DNA of 22,701 bases from Christensenella sp. UBA5327 (GTDB lineage Bacteria; Bacillota; Clostridia; Christensenellales; Aristaeellaceae), in NCBI GenBank assembly GCA_002411105.1, contig DHQX01000014.1:1-22701 (forward strand), written 5' to 3'. Numbering within the stretch: position 1 is the stretch's first letter; the number at the start of each line of letters is the position of its first letter. Under the pieces are notes generated by a model. The model was given only the letters and a program-made list of their open reading frames with translations. It was not told the origin of the DNA and did not search any database. Both the position numbers and the translations under genes were made by a program. Of this stretch, positions 1 to 7,058 are shown piece after piece.

Positions 1-135
1 AGGGGTGGGTTCTGGCGTGGCCTTCACCTCATCCAGGATTTCGTCAATGATGATGAACTCAAGGATGGCCTGGGCGGGCAGCGCCACGGCCAGGGCCAAA
101 ACCAGGCACAGCGACAACGCGAGAATTTTTTTCAT
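1..135 (-). CDS. Secreted protein of unknown function, C-terminus cut off by the window edge
   Basis: The minus strand reads an uninterrupted 45 codons from an ATG at 133-135 to the window edge. The start is supported by an AAAGGAG ribosome binding site 6 bases upstream (in plus coordinates, the CTCCTTT at 142-148). Residues 1-23 form a typical Sec signal peptide: MKK, a Leu/Val/Ala-rich core, and an AQA cleavage site before Ile24. The visible mature part is short, acidic and hydrophobic, followed by a Thr/Pro-containing stretch that could be a linker. No family can be recognised from about 22 mature residues. It has its own promoter near 320-349 and a long leader. That the protein is exported is a sound inference; its function is unknown. 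Confidence 0.75.
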   Translation of the reverse strand, partial: MKKILALSLCLVLALAVALPAQAILEFIIIDEILDEVKATPEPTP

Positions 136-319
136 GGCAGGCTCCTTTATTGTTTTTTATATGTGATTTGTCCATGGACACTGGGCCGGGGAAGGGGCTG
201 GGCTGTGTCCGGGCTGATGTCAGGCTTGCCGCAAGCGGCGGGGCGGGTCTGGAGGAAACAGGGGCGGTCGGCAGGGGCAGTCCTCAGCGCAGGACACAGT
301 CAGGGGACGATGGTATAAG
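136..319 (-). other. Long untranslated leader of the truncated secreted-protein gene
   Basis: This stretch between the promoter near 320-349 and the start at 135 holds no convincing gene. A plus-strand open frame crosses it (150-497) but has no ribosome binding site and runs through the rubrerythrin terminator. The leader would be about 180 bases, long enough for regulation. It contains a perfect 12-base palindrome at 169-180. I do not recognise a known riboswitch class. Confidence 0.35.
169..180. repeat. Perfect 12-bp palindrome TGTCCATGGACA
   Basis: The sequence TGTCCATGGACA is its own reverse complement. It lies 34 bases upstream of the start of the truncated secreted-protein gene, inside the presumed leader. 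It could be an operator, but it may be chance. No second copy was noticed. Confidence 0.4.
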
Positions 320-349
320 AATATACCAATTGAAAAAGACTTCAAACAA
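312..349 (-). promoter_or_regulatory. Promoter with overlapping palindrome for the truncated secreted-protein gene
   Basis: On the minus strand TTGTTT (plus 344-349) is followed after 18 bases by TATATT (plus 320-325), a reasonable vegetative sigma factor -35/-10 pair in a locally AT-rich stretch. A perfect inverted repeat GGTATA-AGAA-TATACC (312-327) covers the -10 box. A dimeric repressor bound there would block the promoter. The operator role is inferred. Confidence 0.5.
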
Positions 350-456
350 TCATAAAAAGATTATCTGTTTGAAGACGAAAAACGCGTATTTGTTTATTTT
401 TATCGCGACATCAGGCCGATGGATCAGCGCGCTGATGATGGCATCCGGGATGGGAC

Positions 457-491
457 AAAAAAAGCAGGGAACCGGCTTTACGGTTCCCTGC
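457..491 (-). terminator. Rho-independent terminator of the rubrerythrin unit
   Basis: Read on the minus strand, an 11-bp perfect stem (arms at 464-474 and 481-491, loop 475-480) is followed by seven T residues (the A run at 457-463). It lies 15 bases past the rubrerythrin stop codon. This is a textbook intrinsic terminator. Confidence 0.9.
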
Positions 492-506
492 GGCTAAAGG
501 ATCAAA

Positions 507-1058
507 TCAATAGTTGAACGCCGCGCGCTCGAAATAGTTCTGGGGATGCTTGCAGGCGGGGCAGAGCTTGGGCGGGGTGGTGCCTTCATAGATGAACCCG
601 CAGTTGCGGCAGCGCCAGCGGATGGCGTCTTCCTGGGTCCACTCGACCTTGTCATCCAGGCGCTTGGCCAGGGTGTTGTAGCGGGCTTCATGCTCAAACT
701 CCACCTTGGCGACGTTGGCAAACTGCGCGGAAAGATCGGCAAAGCCCTCTTCCTTGGCGGTTTCGGAAAAGCCCTTGTACATCTCGGTCCACTCATAGTG
801 CTCGCCCGCGGCGGCATCGGCGAGGTTCTGGCGGGTGTCACCGGGGGTCTTGCCATCCTTGTAGCCATTCAGGGCCTTCAGCCACAATTTGGCATGCTCC
901 TTTTCGTTGAGGGCGGTTTCCTCAAAGATGCCGGCGATCTGCTCGTAACCTTCCTTGCGGGCAGCGGAGGCGAAATAGTCATACTTGTTGCGGGCCTGGC
1001 TTTCGCCGGCAAAAGCGGTCCAGAGGTTCTTTTCGGTCTGTGTGCCTTTGAGTTCCAT
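507..1058 (-). CDS. rbr: Rubrerythrin
   Basis: This is a 183-residue non-haem iron protein that reduces hydrogen peroxide to water in the cytoplasm of anaerobes, taking electrons from rubredoxin or NADH-linked reductases. The N-terminal ferritin-like four-helix domain carries the di-iron ligands: the AGESQARNKY helix, a Glu in IFEETALNEKEH with its ExxH, and a second ExxH in KVEFEHEARY. The C-terminal rubredoxin-like domain has CRNCG and CPAC, which make the FeCys4 centre. Length matches the classic two-domain form (about 180-195 residues). The start is fixed by an AGGAGGG site 5-7 bases upstream. It follows a 36-residue membrane peptide gene by 46 bases, probably on the same transcript, and ends in a strong terminator. 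Confidence 0.97.
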   Translation of the reverse strand: MELKGTQTEKNLWTAFAGESQARNKYDYFASAARKEGYEQIAGIFEETALNEKEHAKLWLKALNGYKDGKTPGDTRQNLADAAAGEHYEWTEMYKGFSETAKEEGFADLSAQFANVAKVEFEHEARYNTLAKRLDDKVEWTQEDAIRWRCRNCGFIYEGTTPPKLCPACKHPQNYFERAAFNY

Positions 1059-1104
1059 GGGAATCCCTCCTGTTGCTTTATTTCTTGGTCCGCAGGGCTT
1101 TGGC

Positions 1105-1215
1105 TTACAGCAGCTGGATGAGCGCGGCCAGAGAGCCGCCCACGATCAAAACCGCCAGAAACACGCTCAGCGCGCGGACAAAAATGGTGTTTCTATTCTT
1201 TTTCCTGGATTGCAT
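1105..1215 (-). CDS. 36-residue single-span membrane peptide
   Basis: An open frame of 36 codons plus TAA starts at ATG 1213-1215. The product begins with a very basic head (MQSRKKNRN...R14) followed by one hydrophobic segment of about 20 residues (roughly 16-36, LSVFLAVLIVGG and onward) that ends the protein. The expected topology is N-in with a single membrane helix. An AAAGGAG motif lies upstream, though 13 bases from the ATG, which is longer than usual. A near-consensus promoter (1270-1298) immediately precedes it and no other gene sits before rubrerythrin. The layout recalls short Firmicutes membrane peptides such as Prli42 or DUF4044, but the sequence is too short to assign. A role linked to stress or to rubrerythrin is speculative. 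Confidence 0.65.
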   Translation of the reverse strand: MQSRKKNRNTIFVRALSVFLAVLIVGGSLAALIQLL

Positions 1216-1269
1216 GGTGCTTGAATGTCTCCTTTGATATGGCTGGGGATGCCTTTCTCAGGCGCCGCT

Positions 1270-1298
1270 AATATAGCACAGGGGCTGTGGGGTGTCAA
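1270..1298 (-). promoter_or_regulatory. Near-consensus promoter for the small membrane peptide and rubrerythrin
   Basis: On the minus strand TTGACA (plus 1293-1298) and TATATT (plus 1270-1275) are separated by exactly 17 bases, and TGC just before the -10 gives an extended -10 element. The -35 box overlaps the stop codon of the upstream hydrolase gene. This implies independent, probably strong transcription of the peptide and rbr. Confidence 0.8.
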
Positions 1299-2404
1299 TT
1301 GGAGCGGCCCGGCCCCTTCAGATGGGCGTTATAAAAAGACAGGGCTGCCTGGTTGATCTGGCGGAGTGTTTCAATGCCGGGGGTCTCATGGCTGCCGTCC
1401 AGGAGCGTGCACAGGATGGGGGAGGTCAGGGCCAGGTCGGTCAGGGTGAAGTGATTGCTGCCGGACAAGTGGAGGCTTTCCGCCCCCATTCCCGGGGCCT
1501 GGAGGCGCTTGTTCTGGGCATATTTATGGTCCTTGTCCACCAGGCGCATCCCGGTGTCGCTGTAGAGGTTGAGCATGGCGCAGTGGTAGGGGGCGGTGTC
1601 CCAGGTGAAATCCCCCCCGCTGATCCCGGTGATGTCCGCCAGGTAGGGGGATTCCAGTGCCATCACCGCCCGGACATCCTGCCGTTTCCTGGCCAGTCCA
1701 TAGGCGGCGGCGCCCCCCAGCGAATGGCCGCCCAGGCCGATGCTGCCGGCATCAATCATTTGGCGCCAGGGCGCGTCGCCGCCCGGGGCAAGCAGCTGAT
1801 CCAACACAAAGGACAGGTCGGCAATGCGCAGCGCCATCCATTGATCAAACAGCCGCAGGGAGTTCCCGATATCCTTGTGGGAATTCTCCCTGGTGATATC
1901 TGCGAAATACCCGCGGCTGATGATGCGGTTTCTGCCATCTATGGGGGTTGACAGGGCGTGAAAGCTGTGGCTGACGCTGGCCACCACATAGCCGTGGCTG
2001 GCCAGCCCCTCAAACAGGGAGAGATTCCCCTGCATGGAGGAGATGCCGCCATGGGAGAACAGCACCAGCGGCAGCGTGCGCCCGGGCAGCTGCGGTGCCT
2101 CGGGGAAGACCATCAAAACCGCCAGTTTGCGGGGGCCTCCGGCTTGGGAAAAGGTTTCCGTGCGGGAGGGGTCATCCAGCTGAATCACCTGGCTGGCGAC
2201 GGCATAGGGCCCGGTGGATGCGACAGGGGACAGGTTTACAAACACCACCGCCCACACCAACAGGCCAAGCGCGGCTGTTTTTCCAGCCACTGACACGCTG
2301 CGGCGCAGCCATTTAGGGGAGATCAGCTCACGCTTGCCAATCTGCCGGAGGAACAGCCACAAGGCCGCCGCCAGGGCAACAAACAGCACATTTTTGATGG
2401 GCAT
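1295..2404 (-). CDS. Membrane-anchored alpha/beta hydrolase, PAF-acetylhydrolase-like
   Basis: The product is a 369-residue serine hydrolase. Two hydrophobic segments (about residues 4-19 and 44-62) should anchor it in the membrane. The catalytic domain follows: the beta-strand and oxyanion motif LVLFSHGG (about 113-120), the nucleophile elbow GHSLGG with Ser228, and a C-terminal histidine in SNHFT (His318). Glu251 in MALESPY lies 23 residues after the nucleophile, the spacing of the Asp in human plasma PAF acetylhydrolase (Ser273, Asp296), so it may be the acid. The family cleaves short acyl esters from phospholipids or similar esters. The substrate here is unknown. A GAGG ribosome site lies just upstream of ATG 2402-2404. 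The minus-strand motif GGGTATACT around 2436-2443 may contain its -10 box. Confidence 0.8.
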   Translation of the reverse strand: MPIKNVLFVALAAALWLFLRQIGKRELISPKWLRRSVSVAGKTAALGLLVWAVVFVNLSPVASTGPYAVASQVIQLDDPSRTETFSQAGGPRKLAVLMVFPEAPQLPGRTLPLVLFSHGGISSMQGNLSLFEGLASHGYVVASVSHSFHALSTPIDGRNRIISRGYFADITRENSHKDIGNSLRLFDQWMALRIADLSFVLDQLLAPGGDAPWRQMIDAGSIGLGGHSLGGAAAYGLARKRQDVRAVMALESPYLADITGISGGDFTWDTAPYHCAMLNLYSDTGMRLVDKDHKYAQNKRLQAPGMGAESLHLSGSNHFTLTDLALTSPILCTLLDGSHETPGIETLRQINQAALSFYNAHLKGPGRSN

Positions 2405-2579
2405 AAGACCTCTTTTCCGGGCACAAGCCTGCTTGAGTATACCCCCTAAGGGCAGCTATCCACCAGCTGGAGGATGCCATTCCGGAAGTTTTGCACAAAG
2501 AAGACAATTACCTCAGCCTGGATTTTACATTGCGCTGATATGCTCCAGGCGAAGCACTTGAAAGGAAGGTTGTTCATCC

Positions 2580-4085
2580 ATGAGAAAAATCACCGCGATC
2601 CTCCTGGCAGCGCTGATGCTGCTGAGCATCTCCTCCGCCTTTGCGGCAGAGGCTGCCCCCCAGACTGCCAAGTACGTCTTCTTCTTTATCGGCGACGGCA
2701 TGAGCAATGCCCAGACCACGGCCGCGCAGTACTTCCTTGGCACCCAAGAGAATGCTGAGAGCAAAACGCCGGTGCAGGCACCGCTGAGCTTCACCGCTTT
2801 CCCGGTGGCCGGCCAGATGTTCACCTATGATGCCACCAGCTTTGCCCCGGACAGCGCCTCCACCGCCTCCGCCATGTCCACCGGCAACCGCATCCTGTCT
2901 GGCAGCATCAACGTGGGCTATAAGCAAGGCGAGAAGGGCCTTGAGCCCGACGCCCAAAACACTTACAAGATCATCACCGAATATGCCAAGGAAGCCGGCA
3001 TGAAGGTGGGCGTGGTCACCAGCGTGTCCCTGGACCATGCCACCCCCGCGGCCTACTATGCCAAAGCCCCCAAGCGCAGCGCCTATTATGACATCGCCGT
3101 GCAGGGCCTGACCAGCGACGTGGTGGATTTCCTGGGCGGCGGCGGCTTCCTGCAGCCCACCGGCTCTGACAAGGCCCAGAAGGATCTGCTGGAAATCGCC
3201 AAGGAGAACGGCTTCACCCTGTACAACACCAACGAGGCTGTCCGGGCCATCGGCGCTGAGGAAGGCCGCGTGCTGGCCATCTCCCCCGAGCTGCGGGACG
3301 GCCAAGCCATGGAATACGAAATCGATCGCCTGGCCGAAGGCGGCGGGAACCTGAGCCTGGCCGAAATGACCGCCGCAGGCATCCGCGCCCTGGAAGGCAA
3401 TGAGAAGGGTTTCTTCATGATGGTGGAAGGCGGCAAGATCGACTGGGCCGGCCACGCCAACGATGTGGGCGCCGTGATCTACGATGTGTTTGCCCTGGCT
3501 GACGCGGTGGAAGAAGCCGTGGCCTTTGCCCAGAAGCATCCTGAGGAGACCCTCATTGTGGTCACCGGCGACCATGAGACCGGCGGCATGACCATCGGCT
3601 ACGCCGCCACCGGATATGATGTGCACATGGATTACCTCCAGAACCAGAAAACCTCCTATGTGGCCTTTGACAAGGTGGTTGACCAGCTGGCTGAGAGCAA
3701 GGCCACCTTTGATGACGTGATGGCGGCCATCCAGGACAACTACGGCCTCACCCGGGAAGAGGGCAGCAAGCTTTCCCTCTCCGCCCAGGAAATCGCCCGC
3801 CTGTCCGCTGCCTACACCTTTGGCATGCTGCCCTCCGACCAGCGCAAGGGCGTGACCGGGCCTGAAGAGCAGATGCACTACGGCGGCTACAACCCCCTGT
3901 CCGTCACCGCCAGCCACATCCTGGCCAACAAAGCGGGCATCGACTTTTCCAGCTATTCCCACACCGGCGTTTCCCTGCCCGTGTATGCCCAGGGCGCAGG
4001 CGCCGAGCTGTTTGGCGGCAACTATGAGAACACCGAGATCTTCACCAAGATGATGGAGGCCATGGGCCTGAGCGCTGACAAGTAA
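2580..4085 (+). CDS. phoA: Secreted alkaline phosphatase
   Basis: This 501-residue phosphomonoesterase is exported by a Sec signal peptide (residues 1-22, cleavage after AFA). Family landmarks appear in order. FFFIGDGM holds the metal-ligand Asp39, and PDSAS holds Asp91 and the phosphorylated nucleophile Ser92 (equivalent to D101-S102 of the E. coli enzyme). DHATPAAYY is at 152-160. VEGGKIDWAGH holds Glu283, Asp288 and His292, and VTGDHETGG holds Asp331 and His332. HTGVSLPV with His461 is followed by GAELFGGNYENTE. All expected zinc and magnesium ligands are present, so it should be active, releasing phosphate outside the membrane. The start has GGAAGG about 10 bases upstream. It is divergent from the hydrolase gene and ends in a strong terminator, so it is a single-gene unit. 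A Pho-type operator was not recognised. Confidence 0.95.
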   Translation: MRKITAILLAALMLLSISSAFAAEAAPQTAKYVFFFIGDGMSNAQTTAAQYFLGTQENAESKTPVQAPLSFTAFPVAGQMFTYDATSFAPDSASTASAMSTGNRILSGSINVGYKQGEKGLEPDAQNTYKIITEYAKEAGMKVGVVTSVSLDHATPAAYYAKAPKRSAYYDIAVQGLTSDVVDFLGGGGFLQPTGSDKAQKDLLEIAKENGFTLYNTNEAVRAIGAEEGRVLAISPELRDGQAMEYEIDRLAEGGGNLSLAEMTAAGIRALEGNEKGFFMMVEGGKIDWAGHANDVGAVIYDVFALADAVEEAVAFAQKHPEETLIVVTGDHETGGMTIGYAATGYDVHMDYLQNQKTSYVAFDKVVDQLAESKATFDDVMAAIQDNYGLTREEGSKLSLSAQEIARLSAAYTFGMLPSDQRKGVTGPEEQMHYGGYNPLSVTASHILANKAGIDFSSYSHTGVSLPVYAQGAGAELFGGNYENTEIFTKMMEAMGLSADK

Positions 4086-4103
4086 GCAGCCTGACTGACC
4101 TGG

Positions 4104-4135
4104 CGCCCCGCCCCTCACCCGGGCGGGGCGTCTTT
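4104..4135 (+). terminator. Rho-independent terminator after alkaline phosphatase
   Basis: A 10-bp perfect GC stem (CGCCCCGCCC at 4104-4113 and GGGCGGGGCG at 4121-4130, 7-base loop) is followed by TCTTT, 18 bases after the stop codon. Confidence 0.88.
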
Positions 4136-4279
4136 ATGGCATTTTCAAGGGTGATAGCCGCATGGGCCAGGTGCAGAATGCCAGGGGTTTGGCGCCGAAG
4201 CACAGCCAGAGTCAAAGGGCTTTTGGTGCTGCTCCTCTGGGTATGATAGTCGCAGCAGAGTGAAAGGCGGGGGGAGCAG

Positions 4280-5800
4280 ATGAGCAGGCGGAAAAACGCT
4301 AAACAGCAGGAGGCGCTGACCATGCTGATATTTGGCGGCACGGGGGACTTGACCCACCGCAAGCTGCTGCCAGCGCTTTACCACCTGATGGCGGAGGACC
4401 GGCTGCCGCAGGATGTGCGCATCATCGCCATAGGCCGCAGGAAAAAAGATGACGCAGGCTACCGGGGGGAGGCGGAAGTCGCCATCGCCCAACACTCCCG
4501 CACGGGGGTGGATGGCAAGCAGATGGCACGGTTTTTGGAGCGGCTGTTCTATTATCAGATGGAGTTTATCAAGGAGCCGGACAGCTACCGTGGGCTTTGG
4601 GAGTTTCTGGACCGGGAGGAGGAAGCCGCTGACACCGTGCGCCTGTTCTTCCTGGCGGTGGCGCCGGAGCACTTTGGCCCGGTGGTGACCCAGCTGCATG
4701 AACATGGCCTGGCCGAATATGGCAACCCCCGCCACCGGGTGATGATTGAAAAGCCCTTTGGCAGCGACCTGGACAGCGCCAGGGAACTGAACCGCACCAT
4801 CTCCCAGGCGCTTTTGGAGCGCCAGGTGTACCGCATTGACCATTACCTGGGCAAGGAGATGATCAGGAACATCCTGGCCATCCGCTTTGGCAATTCCCTG
4901 TTTGAGCCGCTGTGGAACCACCACCACATCGACAACATCCAGATCACCTCCACCGAGACCCTGGGGGTGGAAGGGCGGGGAGCCTACTACGAACAGGCGG
5001 GCATCCTCAAGGACATGCTGCAAAACCACCTGATGCAGATGCTGGCGCTGATCACCATGGAGCCGCCGGTTGACCTGGCGCCCGAATCCGTGCGGGATGA
5101 GAAGGTGAAGGCGCTGCGCTCCCTCAGGCTGTTTGACCAGGAAAGCGCCTGCCAGCACATTGTGCTGGGGCAGTATGGCCCGGGGGAGGAGATGCCCGGC
5201 TACCGGCAGGAGGAGGAGATCAGCCCGGATTCCCGGGTGCCCACCTACATCGCCCTGGAAGCCCATGTGGACAACTTCCGCTGGGGCGGCGTGCCCATCT
5301 ACATCCGCTCGGGCAAGCGCCTGGACCGCAGGCGCACCCAGATCGTGGTGGAGTTCAAGCGCCTGCCGGGTGTGAACAGCTTTGACACCTTCAGGGATTT
5401 GCCGCCCAACCTGCTGGTGATCGAGGTGCAGCCGGCTGAGGGCATGTATTTTCAGATCAACGCCAAGCGGCCTGGCAACGATTTTATAATGGAGCGGGTG
5501 GAGCTGAACTATTCCCAGCGCAACCAGTACCAGGGCAACGTGCCCGAGGCCTATGAGCAGCTGATCCTGGAGGCGTTTCACGGCAACTCCTCCCTGTTTA
5601 CCCGCTGGGATGAGCTGGAGTATTCCTGGCGCTTCACCCAGTCCATTGAGGGTACCTGCCAGGAGCAGGTGGCGGCATTCCCCAACTACGCTTCAGGCAG
5701 CCGGGGGCCAGAGGCGGCCGACCAGATGCTCAGCCGTGCCGGGCGGCAGTGGTGGGAGATTGAGCTGCCCTGCCAGAACGGCCATTGTCCAGCGGATTAA
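4280..5800 (+). CDS. zwf: Glucose-6-phosphate 1-dehydrogenase
   Basis: This 506-residue enzyme oxidises glucose 6-phosphate to 6-phosphogluconolactone with NAD(P)+, the entry step of the oxidative pentose phosphate pathway. The N-terminal Rossmann fold has FGGTGDLTHRKL (about 18-29). EKPFG follows at 157-161, then the substrate motif RIDHYLGK (185-192), with Asp187 and His188. The general base is His250 in KDMLQNH, exactly 62 residues later, as in the Leuconostoc enzyme (His178 and His240). The C-terminal G6PD domain is complete. A GGGGGAG site lies 4-5 bases before the ATG. TATGAT at 4242-4247 is a possible -10 box. The cyclase-family gene starts 9 bases after its stop, so the two are probably cotranscribed. 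6-phosphogluconate dehydrogenase lies in the facing unit. Confidence 0.97.
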   Translation: MSRRKNAKQQEALTMLIFGGTGDLTHRKLLPALYHLMAEDRLPQDVRIIAIGRRKKDDAGYRGEAEVAIAQHSRTGVDGKQMARFLERLFYYQMEFIKEPDSYRGLWEFLDREEEAADTVRLFFLAVAPEHFGPVVTQLHEHGLAEYGNPRHRVMIEKPFGSDLDSARELNRTISQALLERQVYRIDHYLGKEMIRNILAIRFGNSLFEPLWNHHHIDNIQITSTETLGVEGRGAYYEQAGILKDMLQNHLMQMLALITMEPPVDLAPESVRDEKVKALRSLRLFDQESACQHIVLGQYGPGEEMPGYRQEEEISPDSRVPTYIALEAHVDNFRWGGVPIYIRSGKRLDRRRTQIVVEFKRLPGVNSFDTFRDLPPNLLVIEVQPAEGMYFQINAKRPGNDFIMERVELNYSQRNQYQGNVPEAYEQLILEAFHGNSSLFTRWDELEYSWRFTQSIEGTCQEQVAAFPNYASGSRGPEAADQMLSRAGRQWWEIELPCQNGHCPAD

Positions 5801-5809
5801 GGAGGAACC

Positions 5810-6448
5810 ATGCGCATCATCGATATTTCCATGCCCATTCACCACGGCATGCAGGTCTACAAAAACCGGGAGGAAAAGCGCCCGGTGCGCACCGTGGAGC
5901 GGGTGATCCCAAGGGACAGCGTGAATGAATCCAACATCAGGATGAACCTGCACACCGGCACCCACATCGATGCCCCCTTCCACATGATGGAAGAGGGCTG
6001 GACGGCGGAGCAGCTGCCGCTTGAGAAATTGATCATCCCCTGCCGGGTGCTGGACATGACCCATGTCAAAGACGGGATCACAAAAGCGGATCTGGAGGGA
6101 TTTGACATCAAGGGCGGGGAATTCCTGCTGTTTAAAACCCGCAACTCCTTTGATTATCCGGAGTTCCGGCTGGATTTTATCTACCTCAAGGGCGACGGCG
6201 CTGAATACCTGCGGGATTTGAAGGTGGCGGGTGTGGGCATTGACACCCTGGGCATTGAGCGGGACCAGCCCGGCCACGAGACCCACCTGGCGCTGCTGGC
6301 AAACGATATGATGATCGTGGAGGGGCTGATGTTAAAAGATGTGGTGCCGGGCCGCTACCTGCTGATCGCCCTGCCGCTTTTAATCGAAGGCGCTGACGGC
6401 GCCCCGGCCCGGGCGGTGCTGGTGGAGGGGGATTTGCCTGTGATATAA
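5810..6448 (+). CDS. Cyclase family protein, kynurenine-formamidase-like metal hydrolase
   Basis: The 212-residue product belongs to the cyclase family (PF04199), whose best-known member is bacterial kynurenine formamidase KynB. The metal motif HTGTHIDAPFH occupies residues 48-58, giving ligands His48, His52, Asp54 and His58. A second signature, GIDTLGIE followed by HETHLALL and an IVEGL segment, supplies the C-terminal His and Glu. The enzymes are usually Zn/Mn hydrolases acting on amides or lactones. No tryptophan-degradation gene is nearby, so kynurenine is not an obvious substrate. Being 9 bases behind zwf, a role on a lactone or other sugar-acid derivative is possible but only inferred; no 6-phosphogluconolactonase was recognised in the window. 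The ribosome site AAGGAGG is 4-5 bases before the ATG. Confidence 0.88.
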   Translation: MRIIDISMPIHHGMQVYKNREEKRPVRTVERVIPRDSVNESNIRMNLHTGTHIDAPFHMMEEGWTAEQLPLEKLIIPCRVLDMTHVKDGITKADLEGFDIKGGEFLLFKTRNSFDYPEFRLDFIYLKGDGAEYLRDLKVAGVGIDTLGIERDQPGHETHLALLANDMMIVEGLMLKDVVPGRYLLIALPLLIEGADGAPARAVLVEGDLPVI

Positions 6449-6478
6449 TTGTCCATCCAGTCTGATGGAGGGGTTTAT

Positions 6479-7009
6479 ATGTTCAGGAAGCGTTTGCCGA
6501 ACCGGATGGGAATGTTGCTGTCGCTGGTTCTCTTGGCGCTGTCGCTTTCAGGCTGCGCCCCCAAGCCCCAGGAACCAGTGAGCCCCCTGGTGGGGGACTG
6601 GACCTCTGATGAGATGGTCAGGGGCTATGACAAGCCCTGGGTGCGTGTGCTCAACAACGGAAAGCCGCTGGAAGGCACCTATTGGCACATTGACGCCAGT
6701 GGGGAAATTATCGTGATGAAGGACGGTGGCAAGCTGTCTGATCATCTAAAACAGATAGGGCAGGAGAACAAGCAGCTGAACATGGTGGCACTGCGGGAAA
6801 TTGGCAGCGCCTTTCCCCGGCTCACCTACCGGGTGGAGGGAGATGTGCTGATGATTGAGAGCAAAATCGCTGACAGGGACGCAGAAACCGACCAATACGG
6901 CTTTGTATTCAGCGATGACAACAACACCCTCACAATGACCGACCTGAAAACAGGAGAGGCGGATGTGCTGACGCGCATTCTGCCGCCGATAGCAGAGAAT
7001 AAAAAGTGA
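6479..7009 (+). CDS. Small lipoprotein of unknown function
   Basis: The 176-residue product starts at the ATG 6479-6481, preceded by GGAGGGG 5 bases upstream. An upstream TTG at 6449 keeps the frame open but has no ribosome site. Residues 1-25 are a lipoprotein signal peptide (basic MFRKRLPNR, hydrophobic core) ending in the lipobox LSGC with Cys26 as the lipidated residue. The mature part starts APKPQEP, then VGDWTSDEM, and contains patterns typical of small beta-rich lipocalin-like lipoproteins (VEGDVLMIES, DNNTLTMTDL). I cannot name a family. It follows the cyclase gene by 30 bases and is probably the last gene of the zwf unit, so an anchored outer-surface protein is expected. Confidence 0.85.
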   Translation: MFRKRLPNRMGMLLSLVLLALSLSGCAPKPQEPVSPLVGDWTSDEMVRGYDKPWVRVLNNGKPLEGTYWHIDASGEIIVMKDGGKLSDHLKQIGQENKQLNMVALREIGSAFPRLTYRVEGDVLMIESKIADRDAETDQYGFVFSDDNNTLTMTDLKTGEADVLTRILPPIAENKK

Positions 7010-7032
7010 AATGAGATAGGGTTGCTTTTAAA

Positions 7033-7058
7033 ATCCTGGGGGCTTATGCCCTCAGGAT
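7033..7058. terminator. Bidirectional terminator between converging units
   Basis: The 11-bp stem (7033-7043 and 7048-7058, one G-T wobble) has the loop TTAT. It is followed by GTTTT on the plus strand and by TTTTAAAAG on the minus strand, so it can end both the zwf-cyclase-lipoprotein unit and the gnd-DUF2200 unit. The DUF2200 stop codon (7044-7046) sits in the loop. Confidence 0.75.

Noticed and set aside
150..497. 115-codon plus-strand open frame near the left edge
   Set aside because: No ribosome site, crosses the promoter of the minus-strand gene and the rubrerythrin terminator, and resembles no family.
2490..2580. Clear promoter or Pho box for alkaline phosphatase
   Set aside because: TTTACA and TGATATGCT are present but not at workable spacing, and no direct repeats of Pho-box type were recognised.
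2574..4118. 514-codon open frame on the minus strand opposite alkaline phosphatase
   Set aside because: It is a shadow produced by the GC-rich third codon positions of the phosphatase gene; the product is Gly/His/Val-rich without any known domain, and it runs through the terminator.
4145..5581. 478-codon minus-strand open frame opposite zwf
   Set aside because: Same effect: low-complexity product, no ribosome site, fully overlapped by an unambiguous zwf.
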